A stretch of 64,000 nt of DNA from a virus. Below the pieces are notes generated by a model. The model had not been told where the DNA came from, made no database searches, and saw nothing but the letters and a program-made list of their open reading frames with translations. A program made the position numbers and the translations under genes. Below are positions 50,385 to 58,244 of the stretch, piece by piece. Location of the stretch: IMG/VR virus record IMGVR_UViG_3300025536_000010, positions 170,887-234,886 of that record, one strand, 5' to 3'. How positions within the stretch are numbered: position 1 is the first letter of the stretch; every line of letters begins with the position of its first letter.

Positions 50385-51354
50385 CGCTCTCAACTTCCCG
50401 TACCCACTGCCGGAGTTGAAACCGGAGTGGCGCACTTCGACCGTGGTACAGCTGGCCAAGGCGATCCTGGAGAACAAGGACTGGCCTGACATGCCGATCC
50501 TTGCTGACGCGCTCGAAGAAGCCGGTTGTATCGACCAGGGCGTCTTGGAACATCTGCGGGGCACCTGGCGAACCTGCTCGTGCTGCGACGGCAAAAAACG
50601 TGTGCCGTACGCCGCGAAGTACGAAAACGACGGCAGCACGACTGTCATGTCCTGGCGGGACTGCTACATGTGCGACGGGCGTGGCCAGGTTCCCGAGGAC
50701 ACACACGGCCCGTGTGCGGCGCCGTACCGCAACGGCTGCTGGCACGGCACCTGTTGGTTGGTTAGGCACCTGGCCGGAGTCTCGCAGATCCTGGTGGCGC
50801 GGTTCAAAGAGAGAACCGGAAGCGGCGAAGAAGTGGACCAGGAAGCCACCGCCATCAACCCGGGTGACTGGTTCGGCAAAACCTGGCAAGTTGTCGCCGC
50901 AGATTGCATGGACCCGCCACGGTACATCGTCGAAGCCGACACGCCCTCGGACGCCGAAGAGGAGTGGATCGACAGTGATTACGGTGCGCACTACCGTATT
51001 GAGCCGAACGATCCAGACTACCTGGACCCCGACCGCGTACATTTCACCGGGGCGGGGACAGCGTATGATGGCGAAAACATTATGATCTACGGCCAGGAGT
51101 TCGTCGCGCACGTCAGAGGCAGTATGCCTTTTGCGTGCCGCTACTTCGGGCCTGGCCTCCCCCACGAGGGGGTGTCCCCGCTGGTGTATCAGTACGGGGA
51201 GCAAGAGTGCGAGCATTGCGAGAAGAAGTGCTTTGCGTATGAACCGCTTGCTTTGCGGTTGCGTGGGCACTACTGCTCGCAGGCGTGCCACGATCTAGCG
51301 CACGCCGACCCGCAGGACGACGAGCACGGCCTGGAACAGTTTGAGGCTCGCTGA
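50377..51354 (+). CDS. Planctomycete-type domain protein with zinc sites, 325 aa
   Basis: Overlaps DUF1643 by 8 nt. The N-terminus WRTSTVVQLAKAILENKDWP then MPILADALEEAGCIDQGVLE and HLRG is a domain type I associate with Gemmata-like planctomycetes. A DnaJ-type Cys region follows: CSCCDGKKRVPYAA and CYMCDGRGQVPEDT. A third zinc site is ECEHCEKKCF and YCSQACHDL. No enzyme function assigned. Supports a planctomycete host. Confidence 0.6.
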   Translation: MLSALNFPYPLPELKPEWRTSTVVQLAKAILENKDWPDMPILADALEEAGCIDQGVLEHLRGTWRTCSCCDGKKRVPYAAKYENDGSTTVMSWRDCYMCDGRGQVPEDTHGPCAAPYRNGCWHGTCWLVRHLAGVSQILVARFKERTGSGEEVDQEATAINPGDWFGKTWQVVAADCMDPPRYIVEADTPSDAEEEWIDSDYGAHYRIEPNDPDYLDPDRVHFTGAGTAYDGENIMIYGQEFVAHVRGSMPFACRYFGPGLPHEGVSPLVYQYGEQECEHCEKKCFAYEPLALRLRGHYCSQACHDLAHADPQDDEHGLEQFEAR

Positions 51355-51380
51355 CGTCGCGTTAGAAAGAGGGGCTCTGG

Positions 51381-51386
51381 TAGAAT
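51381..51386 (+). promoter_or_regulatory. Extended -10-like TGGTAGAAT
   Basis: TAGAAT preceded by TGG, 40 nt before the 51426 ATG. No convincing -35. Same word family as at 24104, 33875 and 61185. Confidence 0.35.
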
Positions 51387-51425
51387 AGCCCAAGAACGGT
51401 GTTTCTGTCCCAAGGAGGTTTGACC

Positions 51426-51644
51426 ATGAACGCAATCACTCACAAGTCGCTGACCGAGACGGAACGCAACCGCCTCACGGCCGCCCTGAACGCCAACGCG
51501 CACCAGGACAAGGCCATTTTCATTGGCCAGGCCGACACGTCGTTTATCGGCTTCGATCAGCCGGGCATGCGCGGCACGCACCCGGAGGAGGTCAGTGACG
51601 CGGAGGTCATCAACGCCATCAAGAGCGTGCCCTGCCACTACTAA
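51426..51644 (+). CDS. Small hypothetical protein, 72 aa
   Basis: ATG after AAGGAGG. SLTETERNRLTAALNANAHQ, AIFIGQADTSFIGFDQPGMR, AEVINAIKSVPCHY. No family recognised. Has its own putative promoter and downstream hairpin. Confidence 0.55.
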   Translation: MNAITHKSLTETERNRLTAALNANAHQDKAIFIGQADTSFIGFDQPGMRGTHPEEVSDAEVINAIKSVPCHY

Positions 51645-51674
51645 GCAACAGACGGATGCCAACCCGTTGTTCCT

Positions 51675-51697
51675 CGCCCCGGCGCCCAGCCGGGGCG
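51675..51697 (+). terminator. 9-bp GC hairpin terminator
   Basis: CGCCCCGGC-GCCCA-GCCGGGGCG with an outer AACCCG/CGGGTT extension, followed by TTCTCTAAACCACTTTTTAG. Separates the 72-aa gene from 51739. Confidence 0.65.
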
Positions 51698-51738
51698 GGT
51701 TCTCTAAACCACTTTTTAGATTTCACGGAGTAGCCGTC

Positions 51739-52410
51739 GTGACTCTCAACGCGCGTATGAGCCCCAGCGACAGTCGTCTGTACAACGTCGGCCGCGACGT
51801 TGCCTGGTGTTTCGGCCACGCTATCATGGAAGTCGCCAAGCGGTGCGAAGAGGGTCGCTGGGAGGCCCTTGTCAAGCTGGCGAAGGAGAAAGGCGTTACG
51901 GATGAGGAACTGGGTAAGGCGTGCCAGTGTCTCTGCGTCTTTGTCGAGACGCAGATGGACCAGCGGGAGAGCATGGCTCAAGGGCTGGCGCGCTGCGGCT
52001 TCCTCGATCTGAACGAGAACGCCCGTGTGATCGTTATGGCCCACTTGGGTACGATCATGCTCGGCATGCACTGGGCCGGCGTACGCGAGACGACCATCCA
52101 GGGCGTCGGCCCCACGCTTGGCTACCAGGGCCTGCGGCGTTACGGCCGACGCTGCGCTCTACTCATGCAGCTGCCGCCTTGGCGGCGCCGGCTCTATAAC
52201 TTCTGGACCAGGGCCAAGCGTGCCTGGCACACGTTGTTCCAGACCGGCCTCTATTCCGATTTCAACCACGGCGGGTCGAACCAACCGAATCACGCCGTCC
52301 CGCAGCGGCCTGTGGTCCGCAACCAGGTCCGCGATAAGTGCGAGGACGCCGCCGACCGCGCGTTGGCGTGCGAGGAAGAATCACGCGATGAACCAATCAC
52401 TGCTGGATAG
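51739..52410 (+). CDS. Hypothetical protein, 223 aa
   Basis: GTG after ACGGAG; the frame is open further upstream but that part is non-coding-like and contains the terminator. Helical (ITAWCFGH-type stretch DVAWCFGHAIMEVAKRCEEG, WEALVKLAKEKGVTDEELGK), then GTIMLGMHWAGVRETTIQGV. No known family. CTAAACCACTTTTTAG lies 20-35 nt upstream of the start. Confidence 0.5.
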   Translation: MTLNARMSPSDSRLYNVGRDVAWCFGHAIMEVAKRCEEGRWEALVKLAKEKGVTDEELGKACQCLCVFVETQMDQRESMAQGLARCGFLDLNENARVIVMAHLGTIMLGMHWAGVRETTIQGVGPTLGYQGLRRYGRRCALLMQLPPWRRRLYNFWTRAKRAWHTLFQTGLYSDFNHGGSNQPNHAVPQRPVVRNQVRDKCEDAADRALACEEESRDEPITAG

Positions 52411-52612
52411 CCGCACCTTGCTCATAGTCGCCGTGTCTGTCGTCTTGTTTTTTGGGCTGCGCCTGCTGGTAATGACCGTGCTGCTGACCCTGGCCAAACG
52501 CGGCAGGCCGCTCCGGTGTCCACACTGCTTGACGGTGCTGCGGCGCACGCCCTGCCTGACCCTGACCATGTGCAGTCAGTGCGGTCGTGTCTACGAGGTT
52601 GAACACCGATGA
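52388..52612 (+). CDS. Membrane-anchored zinc ribbon, 74 aa
   Basis: ATG overlapping the previous gene by 23 nt. One transmembrane segment (TLLIVAVSVVLFFGLRLLVM, then TVLLTLA), then RCPHCLTVLRRTPCL and MCSQCGRVYEVEHR, a four-Cys zinc site on the cytoplasmic side. Role unknown. Its stop overlaps the exonuclease start. Confidence 0.6.
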   Translation: MNQSLLDSRTLLIVAVSVVLFFGLRLLVMTVLLTLAKRGRPLRCPHCLTVLRRTPCLTLTMCSQCGRVYEVEHR

Positions 52613-53478
52613 TTGTGAACTACTGGCCGTCGTGGTTTCGGGCGCTTTACGGCGGCGACTGGCCGCTGGACTACTGCTGCGTGGATCTCGAAACCACTGG
52701 CTACCTGGCCACCCAGGACGTCATCACCCAATGGGGGCACTGTTTGGTCCAGGACGGCAAGGTGATCGACCAGATCTCGCTCGTTATCGACTGGACCGAA
52801 CATGCTGTCGTGCCGGATCACTGGCTCAGCAGCCGGCTCAACTGTTTGCGGCAGGGTATGGAGATCGGCGGCAAGAAGTGTCACATGTCCTACGCCCGCA
52901 TGAAACAGGAGGGTATGAAGCCGGACAAGGCGTTCAAATTCATCCTCCAGTTCACCGACACTATCAGGAAGAAAGGCATCCCGTTCGTCCTGCACGGTGG
53001 CGTGTTCGACGAGAAGATGCTCTGTGCCAACGTCCAGGGCTTCGTCAACCCGAACCTGGGTTTCACCCTGGGCGACAACGGCTGGATCGACACCGAGGGC
53101 GTCGAGAAAGCCAGCCAGGACGTTCACCAGATCCGGTTCCACCCGCAGAAGAATGACACGCTGCGGAAATACTGGCACCGAGTCAAGTACACGCGCGTCA
53201 ACGGGCTCAAGTCCAATCTGGACGACCACTGCTTCCGCAAGTACAAGTTCCAGGAGGAGCACGGCATCGAGCCCAAACAGATGCACGACGCCAAGGTGGA
53301 CTCGTTCTGTTGCCACCTGCTGATGGAGAAGTTCCGGGCCTTGATCCGGCCGACGCCGGAGACGCCGCCTTATCCAAGCGCGGATCACAAAGAGGCCAGG
53401 AAAGGCAAAACGATAGTCATGCCCCGCCCTGGGCCGCTCGTCGCGCTCAGTCGGGTGCGAGGACAAAGACGGACATGA
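52609..53478 (+). CDS. DnaQ-like 3'-5' exonuclease (DEDDh)
   Basis: 289 aa. Exo I YCCVDLETTGYLATQD (D-x-E, about residue 27), Exo II PFVLHGGVFDEKML, Exo III HDAKVDSFCCHLLM (H...D). Resembles the proofreading epsilon-type or RNase T-like exonucleases. The polymerase has its own exonuclease, so this may act in repair or DNA degradation. ATGA overlaps on both ends. Confidence 0.78.
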   Translation: MIVNYWPSWFRALYGGDWPLDYCCVDLETTGYLATQDVITQWGHCLVQDGKVIDQISLVIDWTEHAVVPDHWLSSRLNCLRQGMEIGGKKCHMSYARMKQEGMKPDKAFKFILQFTDTIRKKGIPFVLHGGVFDEKMLCANVQGFVNPNLGFTLGDNGWIDTEGVEKASQDVHQIRFHPQKNDTLRKYWHRVKYTRVNGLKSNLDDHCFRKYKFQEEHGIEPKQMHDAKVDSFCCHLLMEKFRALIRPTPETPPYPSADHKEARKGKTIVMPRPGPLVALSRVRGQRRT

Positions 53479-53696
53479 TACATGAGCCTGTTCTATTCGG
53501 ACTTTTGGGGCTCGGCTCGCTCGCGGGCCAAGGCCGCCGCCGCCAGCGGTGTGCAACGTGCAAAAAAGAAATCTGGAAAGGCGAAGGCTACCGTCTCGTC
53601 GACGGCCTCGCCTACCACCAAGCCTGCGCCCCGAAACAAGCAACCGGACCCGCTGGAGGTGGTGGCGTGGTTCGTGGCCCATGTCCAGGCCCGTGA
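53475..53696 (+). CDS. Half-LIM-like zinc protein overlapping the RuvC frame, 73 aa
   Basis: ATG at 53475 overlaps the exonuclease stop (ATGA), as is typical here. Contains RCATCKKEIWKGEGYRLVDG then LAYHQACAPK, a C-x2-C-x16-H-x2-C four-ligand site like that at 7495. Runs out of frame across the first 200 nt of the RuvC ORF. I judge this frame as coding for that stretch. Confidence 0.5.
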   Translation: MIHEPVLFGLLGLGSLAGQGRRRQRCATCKKEIWKGEGYRLVDGLAYHQACAPKQATGPAGGGGVVRGPCPGP

Positions 53697-54252
53697 CACG
53701 CCGATTTACCTGGGCATCGACCCAGGCGCCACGGGCGCGATTGGGATGCTGTGCGGCAAGCTGTACGCGGTCGTCGACATCCCCGTCTACCGGGTGAAGG
53801 TCAAACGTGTCCGGCACAACAACAAGAAGATCCGTGCTTTGACGGGCCGGAAAACCCGGACGGTCGACGGCTCGACGAGCAAGTTCGACTTTCCGGCAAT
53901 CTGTCGGCTGTTTCGCTTGTTCAAGCCGATCAAGAAAAAACTCATCGTCGTCCTCGAAGAGATTCCGCCGACGATGGGCAAGCGCGCACGCAAATACGTT
54001 GAGATCATGGTGAACCGCGCCTACGCGATCTGGCCGCTGTTTCTCTGCTCGAAAGGCTACACGGTCAAAGAGATCAAGCCTTCGGACTGGAAGAAGCGGA
54101 TGGACCTGTACGGCAAGGACAAGGAGGCGTCTCGCCGGCTAGCGCTCAAGATCTTCCCGATGGCGAACATCCAACGCAAGGAAGACACTGATCGGGCCGA
54201 GGCGCTGCTGATAGCTGAATGCGTACGAAGGATACATAATGGCAAAGCGTAA
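53674..54252 (+). CDS. RuvC-like Holliday junction resolvase
   Basis: 192 aa from GTG 53674. The open frame reaches back to ATG 53482, but that N-terminus is low-complexity and overlaps a convincing zinc gene, so a later start (53659, 53662 or 53674) is preferred. Core: IYLGIDPGATGAIGML (first Asp), LIVVLEEIPPTMGK (Glu) and RKEDTDRAEALLIAE (last Asp pair). RNase H-fold resolvase acting on recombination and replication junctions before packaging. Tail overlaps the methyltransferase start. Confidence 0.78.
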   Translation: MAHVQARDTPIYLGIDPGATGAIGMLCGKLYAVVDIPVYRVKVKRVRHNNKKIRALTGRKTRTVDGSTSKFDFPAICRLFRLFKPIKKKLIVVLEEIPPTMGKRARKYVEIMVNRAYAIWPLFLCSKGYTVKEIKPSDWKKRMDLYGKDKEASRRLALKIFPMANIQRKEDTDRAEALLIAECVRRIHNGKA

Positions 54253-55081
54253 ACCCGCCGACCATGTGCAGTTCGCTCAGTACGGCGATTGCGTCAAACT
54301 GTTCCAGGCGTCGACGAAAAAGTACGACCTCATCGTCGCCGACCCGCCGTACAACTTCGGGATGCCGTACGAGGCATACGACGACAACAAGTCCTACGAA
54401 GCCTACATGAAGTGGACCGATCAGTGGCTCGGGGCCGCCCTGAGCCGTCTTGCGCCGCACGGTAGCATGTTCATTTTCGTGCCCGACGAATGGGTCACGG
54501 AGATCGACTACAAATGCACGCATCACTACCAGCTGTACAAGCGGCGGCACATCCTCTGGGCTTTCACCTTCGGGCAGAAGGCTCACCGCAACTTCACGAG
54601 AAGCCACTGCCACATTCTCTACTACACCAAGACCAAGACGCGGTTCACGTTCAACGAGGACGCGGTCAAGGTGCCGTCGGCGCGGCAGCTGGTGTACAAC
54701 GACCCCAGGGCCGCCAAAGGCGGCAAACCGCCCGACGCGACCTGGATGCTGCTCAAGGAGCAGTTGGAGCCGTACATGACGCCGGACACAGACACCTGGC
54801 TCGTATCCAGGATCTGTGGTACTTACAAGGAACGCGAAAAGCACAGCCCGAACCAGATCCCGGTGCCGATCACCGCCAGGATCGTGCGAGCGTGTTCCAA
54901 CCCAGGTGACTGGGTTTGTGATCCGTTTTGCGGCACCGGCAGCAGCGGCGTGGCCTGTGCCGGCAACAGCAGGAACTGGGACGGTTTCGACGTGGGCAGG
55001 AACTGCGTCAAACAGTCGCAGCGACGGATCAACGAGGTAAGGAAACTCAATGGACTCGGCAAACTCGCAGCGCTCGTCTGA
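54239..55081 (+). CDS. DNA methyltransferase (N6-adenine/N4-cytosine, DPPYNFG)
   Basis: 280 aa. Motif IV DLIVADPPYNFGMPYEA near the N-terminus (about residue 33) and motif I VCDPFCGTGSSGVACAGNSR near the C-terminus, i.e. the beta-type order seen in CcrM-like enzymes. DPPY suggests N6-adenine; N4-cytosine cannot be excluded. A lone methyltransferase protecting phage DNA or controlling genes. No restriction partner is adjacent. Confidence 0.83.
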   Translation: MAKRKPADHVQFAQYGDCVKLFQASTKKYDLIVADPPYNFGMPYEAYDDNKSYEAYMKWTDQWLGAALSRLAPHGSMFIFVPDEWVTEIDYKCTHHYQLYKRRHILWAFTFGQKAHRNFTRSHCHILYYTKTKTRFTFNEDAVKVPSARQLVYNDPRAAKGGKPPDATWMLLKEQLEPYMTPDTDTWLVSRICGTYKEREKHSPNQIPVPITARIVRACSNPGDWVCDPFCGTGSSGVACAGNSRNWDGFDVGRNCVKQSQRRINEVRKLNGLGKLAALV

Positions 55082-55178
55082 GCCGGCTACCGCCGGGGCC
55101 GCACTGCTGATTTGCGCTATCCTAGCGATGGGCGTGCTTATCACCGTGGCCGCGTTGGTCATAGTGGCCCTGTTGTAA
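55050..55178 (+). CDS. 42-aa single-pass membrane peptide
   Basis: ATG inside the methyltransferase end, with GAGGTAAGGAA upstream. Polar N-terminus (MDSANSQRSSEP), then one long hydrophobic segment (AALLICAILAMGVLITVAAL). Holin- or toxin-like topology, but no lysis genes nearby. Confidence 0.5.
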   Translation: MDSANSQRSSEPATAGAALLICAILAMGVLITVAALVIVALL

Positions 55179-55191
55179 AAAGTGGCTTTTG
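55175..55191 (+). promoter_or_regulatory. Inverted copy of the recurring palindromic motif
   Basis: TAAAAAGTGGCTTTTGGGG; the reverse strand reads CCCCAAAAGCCACTTTTTA. Lies about 11 nt before the 55202 start. Confidence 0.4.
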
Positions 55192-55201
55192 GGGACGCAT
55201 C

Positions 55202-56515
55202 ATGGTCAGGAAGAAAGTCAAGCAGCGTGAGGCAGCAGCCAAATCCAAGACCGTCAAGAAACGAGTCACCACGGCCGACCTGAGCAAGGCCCTCAAGGTC
55301 AAACCACTCCGAGCGGGCAGCCCGGCCTCGAAACTCGTCGATCCCGCGGACGGCCTGCCGCAAACGCCGATCCTGTCTTCGCGGGCGATGGGTATCGACG
55401 TCAACGACTATCAGATGCTGCCCCAGGCCGTACCGGACAACCTGTCGCCTGAGCAGCGGGCAATCAAGGAAGCTGGCAAGCTCGCTGACGACCTGCTCAA
55501 GCGCGAGGAATGGTCGCACGTTTTCCAGGCCATGAAGACGCTGCGCCAGGGCTACGCCGTGGTCTACCGCTGCCTGCAAGATCTCTGCGCCAAGCTGCAC
55601 GAAGACTTCGAGAAGCGTGGCGTGGAGATGCCTCTGGTGGAGGACTTCCTGATCCAGTACGCCATGTACGAGTCCTCCAAGCCGTTCACGGAACACCAGT
55701 GGATGGACAACGTCATCAACTCCTTCCTGCCCTGGCTGGCAACCGTGCTCGACGAACACACGGCTGCCGACGAGAAAGAGGCACAGGACCAACGCATCAA
55801 GGAGAACGAGGAGCGGCAGACGCGCCCAGTGCCCATCGGTTTCAAGCACACGCCAGAGCTTGAAGCTGCCATGCTGGAGCGGGACCGTAGCCTGGTCCTG
55901 GTCGGCTGGAAGCCGGCTATCTTGTGGTTGCTGGACCAGGTCTGCTCGCACGCCCTCCTCAGTAAGGACGAGCAGGTTTACCAGGTGGTGCGGTTCATGG
56001 ATAGCGCACCCAAGGGCAAAGACCAGCATTCTCGTCTCATCCGCCTGGGTGGTAACGCCTGGCGCGGTTGTGCCGACTCGGACAAGAAGCTGGCGATGTG
56101 TATGGGCAGCTATGTCGCCGACCGCATTTCCGCCCAGCCCGATCTGTTCATCGTCGACCATCTGCCCAGCGCCTATACGGCTGGCTTCGTCGGCAGGCCC
56201 GAAGCAGCCAGGGCGGGCGACGCCCACCGCCGGTTTCACAAATGGTGCGAGAAGGCTGCCTGTGCTTTCCTCGGCTGTGTTTGCGTTCCCGAACGCGGCA
56301 CGCCCGACATCACCGACCCGGCGTTTGAGCAACTTCGCACCTTCGCTACTTTGCGTCCGGTCATCGTGCAGGACGAAGCGGAGGATCTGGAACCCAACAA
56401 GTACCGAATCATCATTGGGCACGCGGCAACTGTGCTCGATGTCGAGAAGGACGTGATCGAGTCCTACGGGCGGACCATATTGCTGCCCGCAGGCCGTAGT
56501 ACCATCGAAGGATAA
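55202..56515 (+). CDS. RecA-fold-like protein lacking a P-loop, 437 aa
   Basis: ATG 10 nt after the motif above. Basic N-terminus (VRKKVKQREAAAKSKTVKKR), long helical middle. The region LVLVGWKPAILWLLDQVCSH, then PDLFIVDHLPSAYTAG, RPEAARAGDAHRRFHKWCEK and ACAFLGCVCVPERG follows the strand order of RepA/KaiC-type ATPases around the Walker B, but no Walker A is present. Possibly a non-catalytic helicase partner. Inference from pattern only. Confidence 0.5.
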   Translation: MVRKKVKQREAAAKSKTVKKRVTTADLSKALKVKPLRAGSPASKLVDPADGLPQTPILSSRAMGIDVNDYQMLPQAVPDNLSPEQRAIKEAGKLADDLLKREEWSHVFQAMKTLRQGYAVVYRCLQDLCAKLHEDFEKRGVEMPLVEDFLIQYAMYESSKPFTEHQWMDNVINSFLPWLATVLDEHTAADEKEAQDQRIKENEERQTRPVPIGFKHTPELEAAMLERDRSLVLVGWKPAILWLLDQVCSHALLSKDEQVYQVVRFMDSAPKGKDQHSRLIRLGGNAWRGCADSDKKLAMCMGSYVADRISAQPDLFIVDHLPSAYTAGFVGRPEAARAGDAHRRFHKWCEKAACAFLGCVCVPERGTPDITDPAFEQLRTFATLRPVIVQDEAEDLEPNKYRIIIGHAATVLDVEKDVIESYGRTILLPAGRSTIEG

Positions 56516-56517
56516 CC

Positions 56518-57186
56518 ATGACAGCAAAAATCTTTGTCGGCTTTCGTACGCGGCCGGTGGAGGACTTCAAGGAATTCATGCCGAAGTTCTCCGCCTCCCG
56601 CGTTTTGACGGACCCCAAGAAAATCGAGGCCGACATCCAGGCCAAGGCCGAGATGTTCGTTTCGACCTGCAAGGACGCGCCGTACACCGGGACGTTCGAC
56701 GAGGTCTTCCTGGTGGACCGCCGGAAGAAGAAAGTGCTCCAGTGGCTCTACCCGCCCAAGGACAGTGACAAGCCGCGCATCTGCGTCAGCGTCCGTAACT
56801 ACCTGCTCAAGGCGTACCCGACCGCCTGGGACTGGGATACGCACGGTAAGAGGCCGGAGGTCGTCTTCCTCGGGTTCAACCCGAGATTGTTTTTGAAGAT
56901 GCTCGGCCTGGAGTGTTCTCTGCCGGGCGTTGGTAAACCCTTGCCGCCGAAACTGTGGTACAGTAACTCGGACCACAGAGACATCGAGGAGGCGGTGCTG
57001 CCCAAGGACTTCGAGAAAGTCTTGACCCTGGACACCGTCATCAAGCGCCGCCGCCCGCTTGATCCCGAGGCGGCCAAGAAGTGGGACGAACACGTCAAGG
57101 ACTGGCCCGGCCCCGGGCAAGTTCCCAGGAAGGACGTCGAGATCGCCATCGAACTTGCTGCGCAGTTAGGGTTCCTGTCGGAGTAG
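56518..57186 (+). CDS. Hypothetical protein, 222 aa
   Basis: ATG 2 nt after the previous stop. ICVSVRNYLLKAYPTAWDWD, RPEVVFLGFNPRLFLKMLGL and KDFEKVLTLDTVIKRRRPLD. A mixed alpha/beta fold is likely. No known family or catalytic signature. Confidence 0.5.
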   Translation: MTAKIFVGFRTRPVEDFKEFMPKFSASRVLTDPKKIEADIQAKAEMFVSTCKDAPYTGTFDEVFLVDRRKKKVLQWLYPPKDSDKPRICVSVRNYLLKAYPTAWDWDTHGKRPEVVFLGFNPRLFLKMLGLECSLPGVGKPLPPKLWYSNSDHRDIEEAVLPKDFEKVLTLDTVIKRRRPLDPEAAKKWDEHVKDWPGPGQVPRKDVEIAIELAAQLGFLSE

Positions 57187-57211
57187 TAGCGACGCAGGCA
57201 CGGAGGCCGCG

Positions 57212-57979
57212 ATGCACGAGAAGTACAAGCAACCGCAGGGGGATGGCTGTTTCACCGCCCACGGCCCGTCCGTGGACAGCAAAGGGCTGCTCAAAAAGTA
57301 TCCCTTGCGCTTGGGGGCAGCAGCGGCGCTGGGCGACGTACTGGACGAGTACGTCTTTTTCACGCCTGCGTCGTTGTACCTGCACGGTTACTTCTGCGAC
57401 GCCCCGCTTATCGACTTCGTATGGGAGATGGGCGGTGACGTGCGCTTGTACCATCGTCGGTTTAACCGGCCGATTTTCCGCGGTCTGGAGACGCGCGACG
57501 GTGACAAAGACTGGAACCATGTCCTGTGGGCGATCAAGCGCGAGTTCTGGGCTAACTTCAACGATTTCCTCATCAGCACGGTGCTGTCGTTCCGCGAGGC
57601 TACGCCGCCGCACCTGTCGATGTTTGCCGAGCAAGAGGTTACGATTCTGGACCCGCTGGCCGTCGACCGGACGGTACTCTACCGGGCCGACTTGCCCATG
57701 CTGGTTGTGTCGGCCTTCTGCGTGAACGGTAGTTTGGGGCGGACCAGCTTCGTGGAGGGCAAGAGCGCCCTGATGGACCCGCCGCAGCTGGCACAGTGGC
57801 CAGCAGACGGTGAAGTGTTGGCCTACGCCGACGCGCTGTTCCGCGGCAAGGGTAACCCGGTGAACGCGAGACTCAACTACCGCAACGCACAGGAGGCTAA
57901 GGCCAGGTATGCTAATGAAACTGGAACTGGGCCGCGACTGCGCCCTGGAGATTCACGAGAACAAAGAAGGCGAAACTGA
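57212..57979 (+). CDS. Hypothetical protein, 255 aa
   Basis: ATG after ACGGAGG. EYVFFTPASLYLHGYFCDAP, VRLYHRRFNRPIFRGLETRD and DLPMLVVSAFCVNGSLGRTS. No recognised domain. Basic end (RPGDSREQRRRN) overlaps the next gene by 71 nt. Confidence 0.5.
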   Translation: MHEKYKQPQGDGCFTAHGPSVDSKGLLKKYPLRLGAAAALGDVLDEYVFFTPASLYLHGYFCDAPLIDFVWEMGGDVRLYHRRFNRPIFRGLETRDGDKDWNHVLWAIKREFWANFNDFLISTVLSFREATPPHLSMFAEQEVTILDPLAVDRTVLYRADLPMLVVSAFCVNGSLGRTSFVEGKSALMDPPQLAQWPADGEVLAYADALFRGKGNPVNARLNYRNAQEAKARYANETGTGPRLRPGDSREQRRRN

Positions 57980-58244
57980 GGCCATGACTTTCCTGCCGGA
58001 GTTTACCACTCCCAAGGGGCAGCTGGTCCTGGGTTACTGCACGGTGTACAACGATGACGGCACCAAGCTGGACTCGTTCGAGCTTGTGGCGTCGGGGGCG
58101 ACCGGCAAGGTCACCAAAAGAACTCGGTCGAAGCCCGCCAAGGCGTGGGTCGACATGACCGAGGACGAGCGCAAGGCCAAATCCGAGGACGAGCACAAAG
58201 TCAAATCCAAGGACGAGGCCGAAGACGAGGAAGACGATTCATGA
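57909..58244 (+). CDS. Small protein with Lys/Asp/Glu tail, 111 aa
   Basis: ATG in the preceding gene's 3' end (second ATG at 57915). Beta-looking core (KLELGRDCALEIHENKEGET, GQLVLGYCTVYNDDGTKLDS), then repeating charged tail (ERKAKSEDEHKVKSKDEAED). Overlaps the next gene by 4 nt. No family recognised. Confidence 0.5.
   Translation: MLMKLELGRDCALEIHENKEGETEAMTFLPEFTTPKGQLVLGYCTVYNDDGTKLDSFELVASGATGKVTKRTRSKPAKAWVDMTEDERKAKSEDEHKVKSKDEAEDEEDDS

Noticed and set aside
53482-53673. Upstream extension of the RuvC frame
   Set aside because: Low-complexity translation overlapping a convincing zinc-binding gene; kept only as an alternative start.
54239-55081. Restriction-modification system
   Set aside because: No restriction endonuclease gene adjacent; the methyltransferase stands alone.
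54146-56527. Minus-strand 793-codon frame
   Set aside because: Covers the methyltransferase, the 42-aa gene and the 55202 gene on the other strand, so it crosses several real genes; no motif seen.
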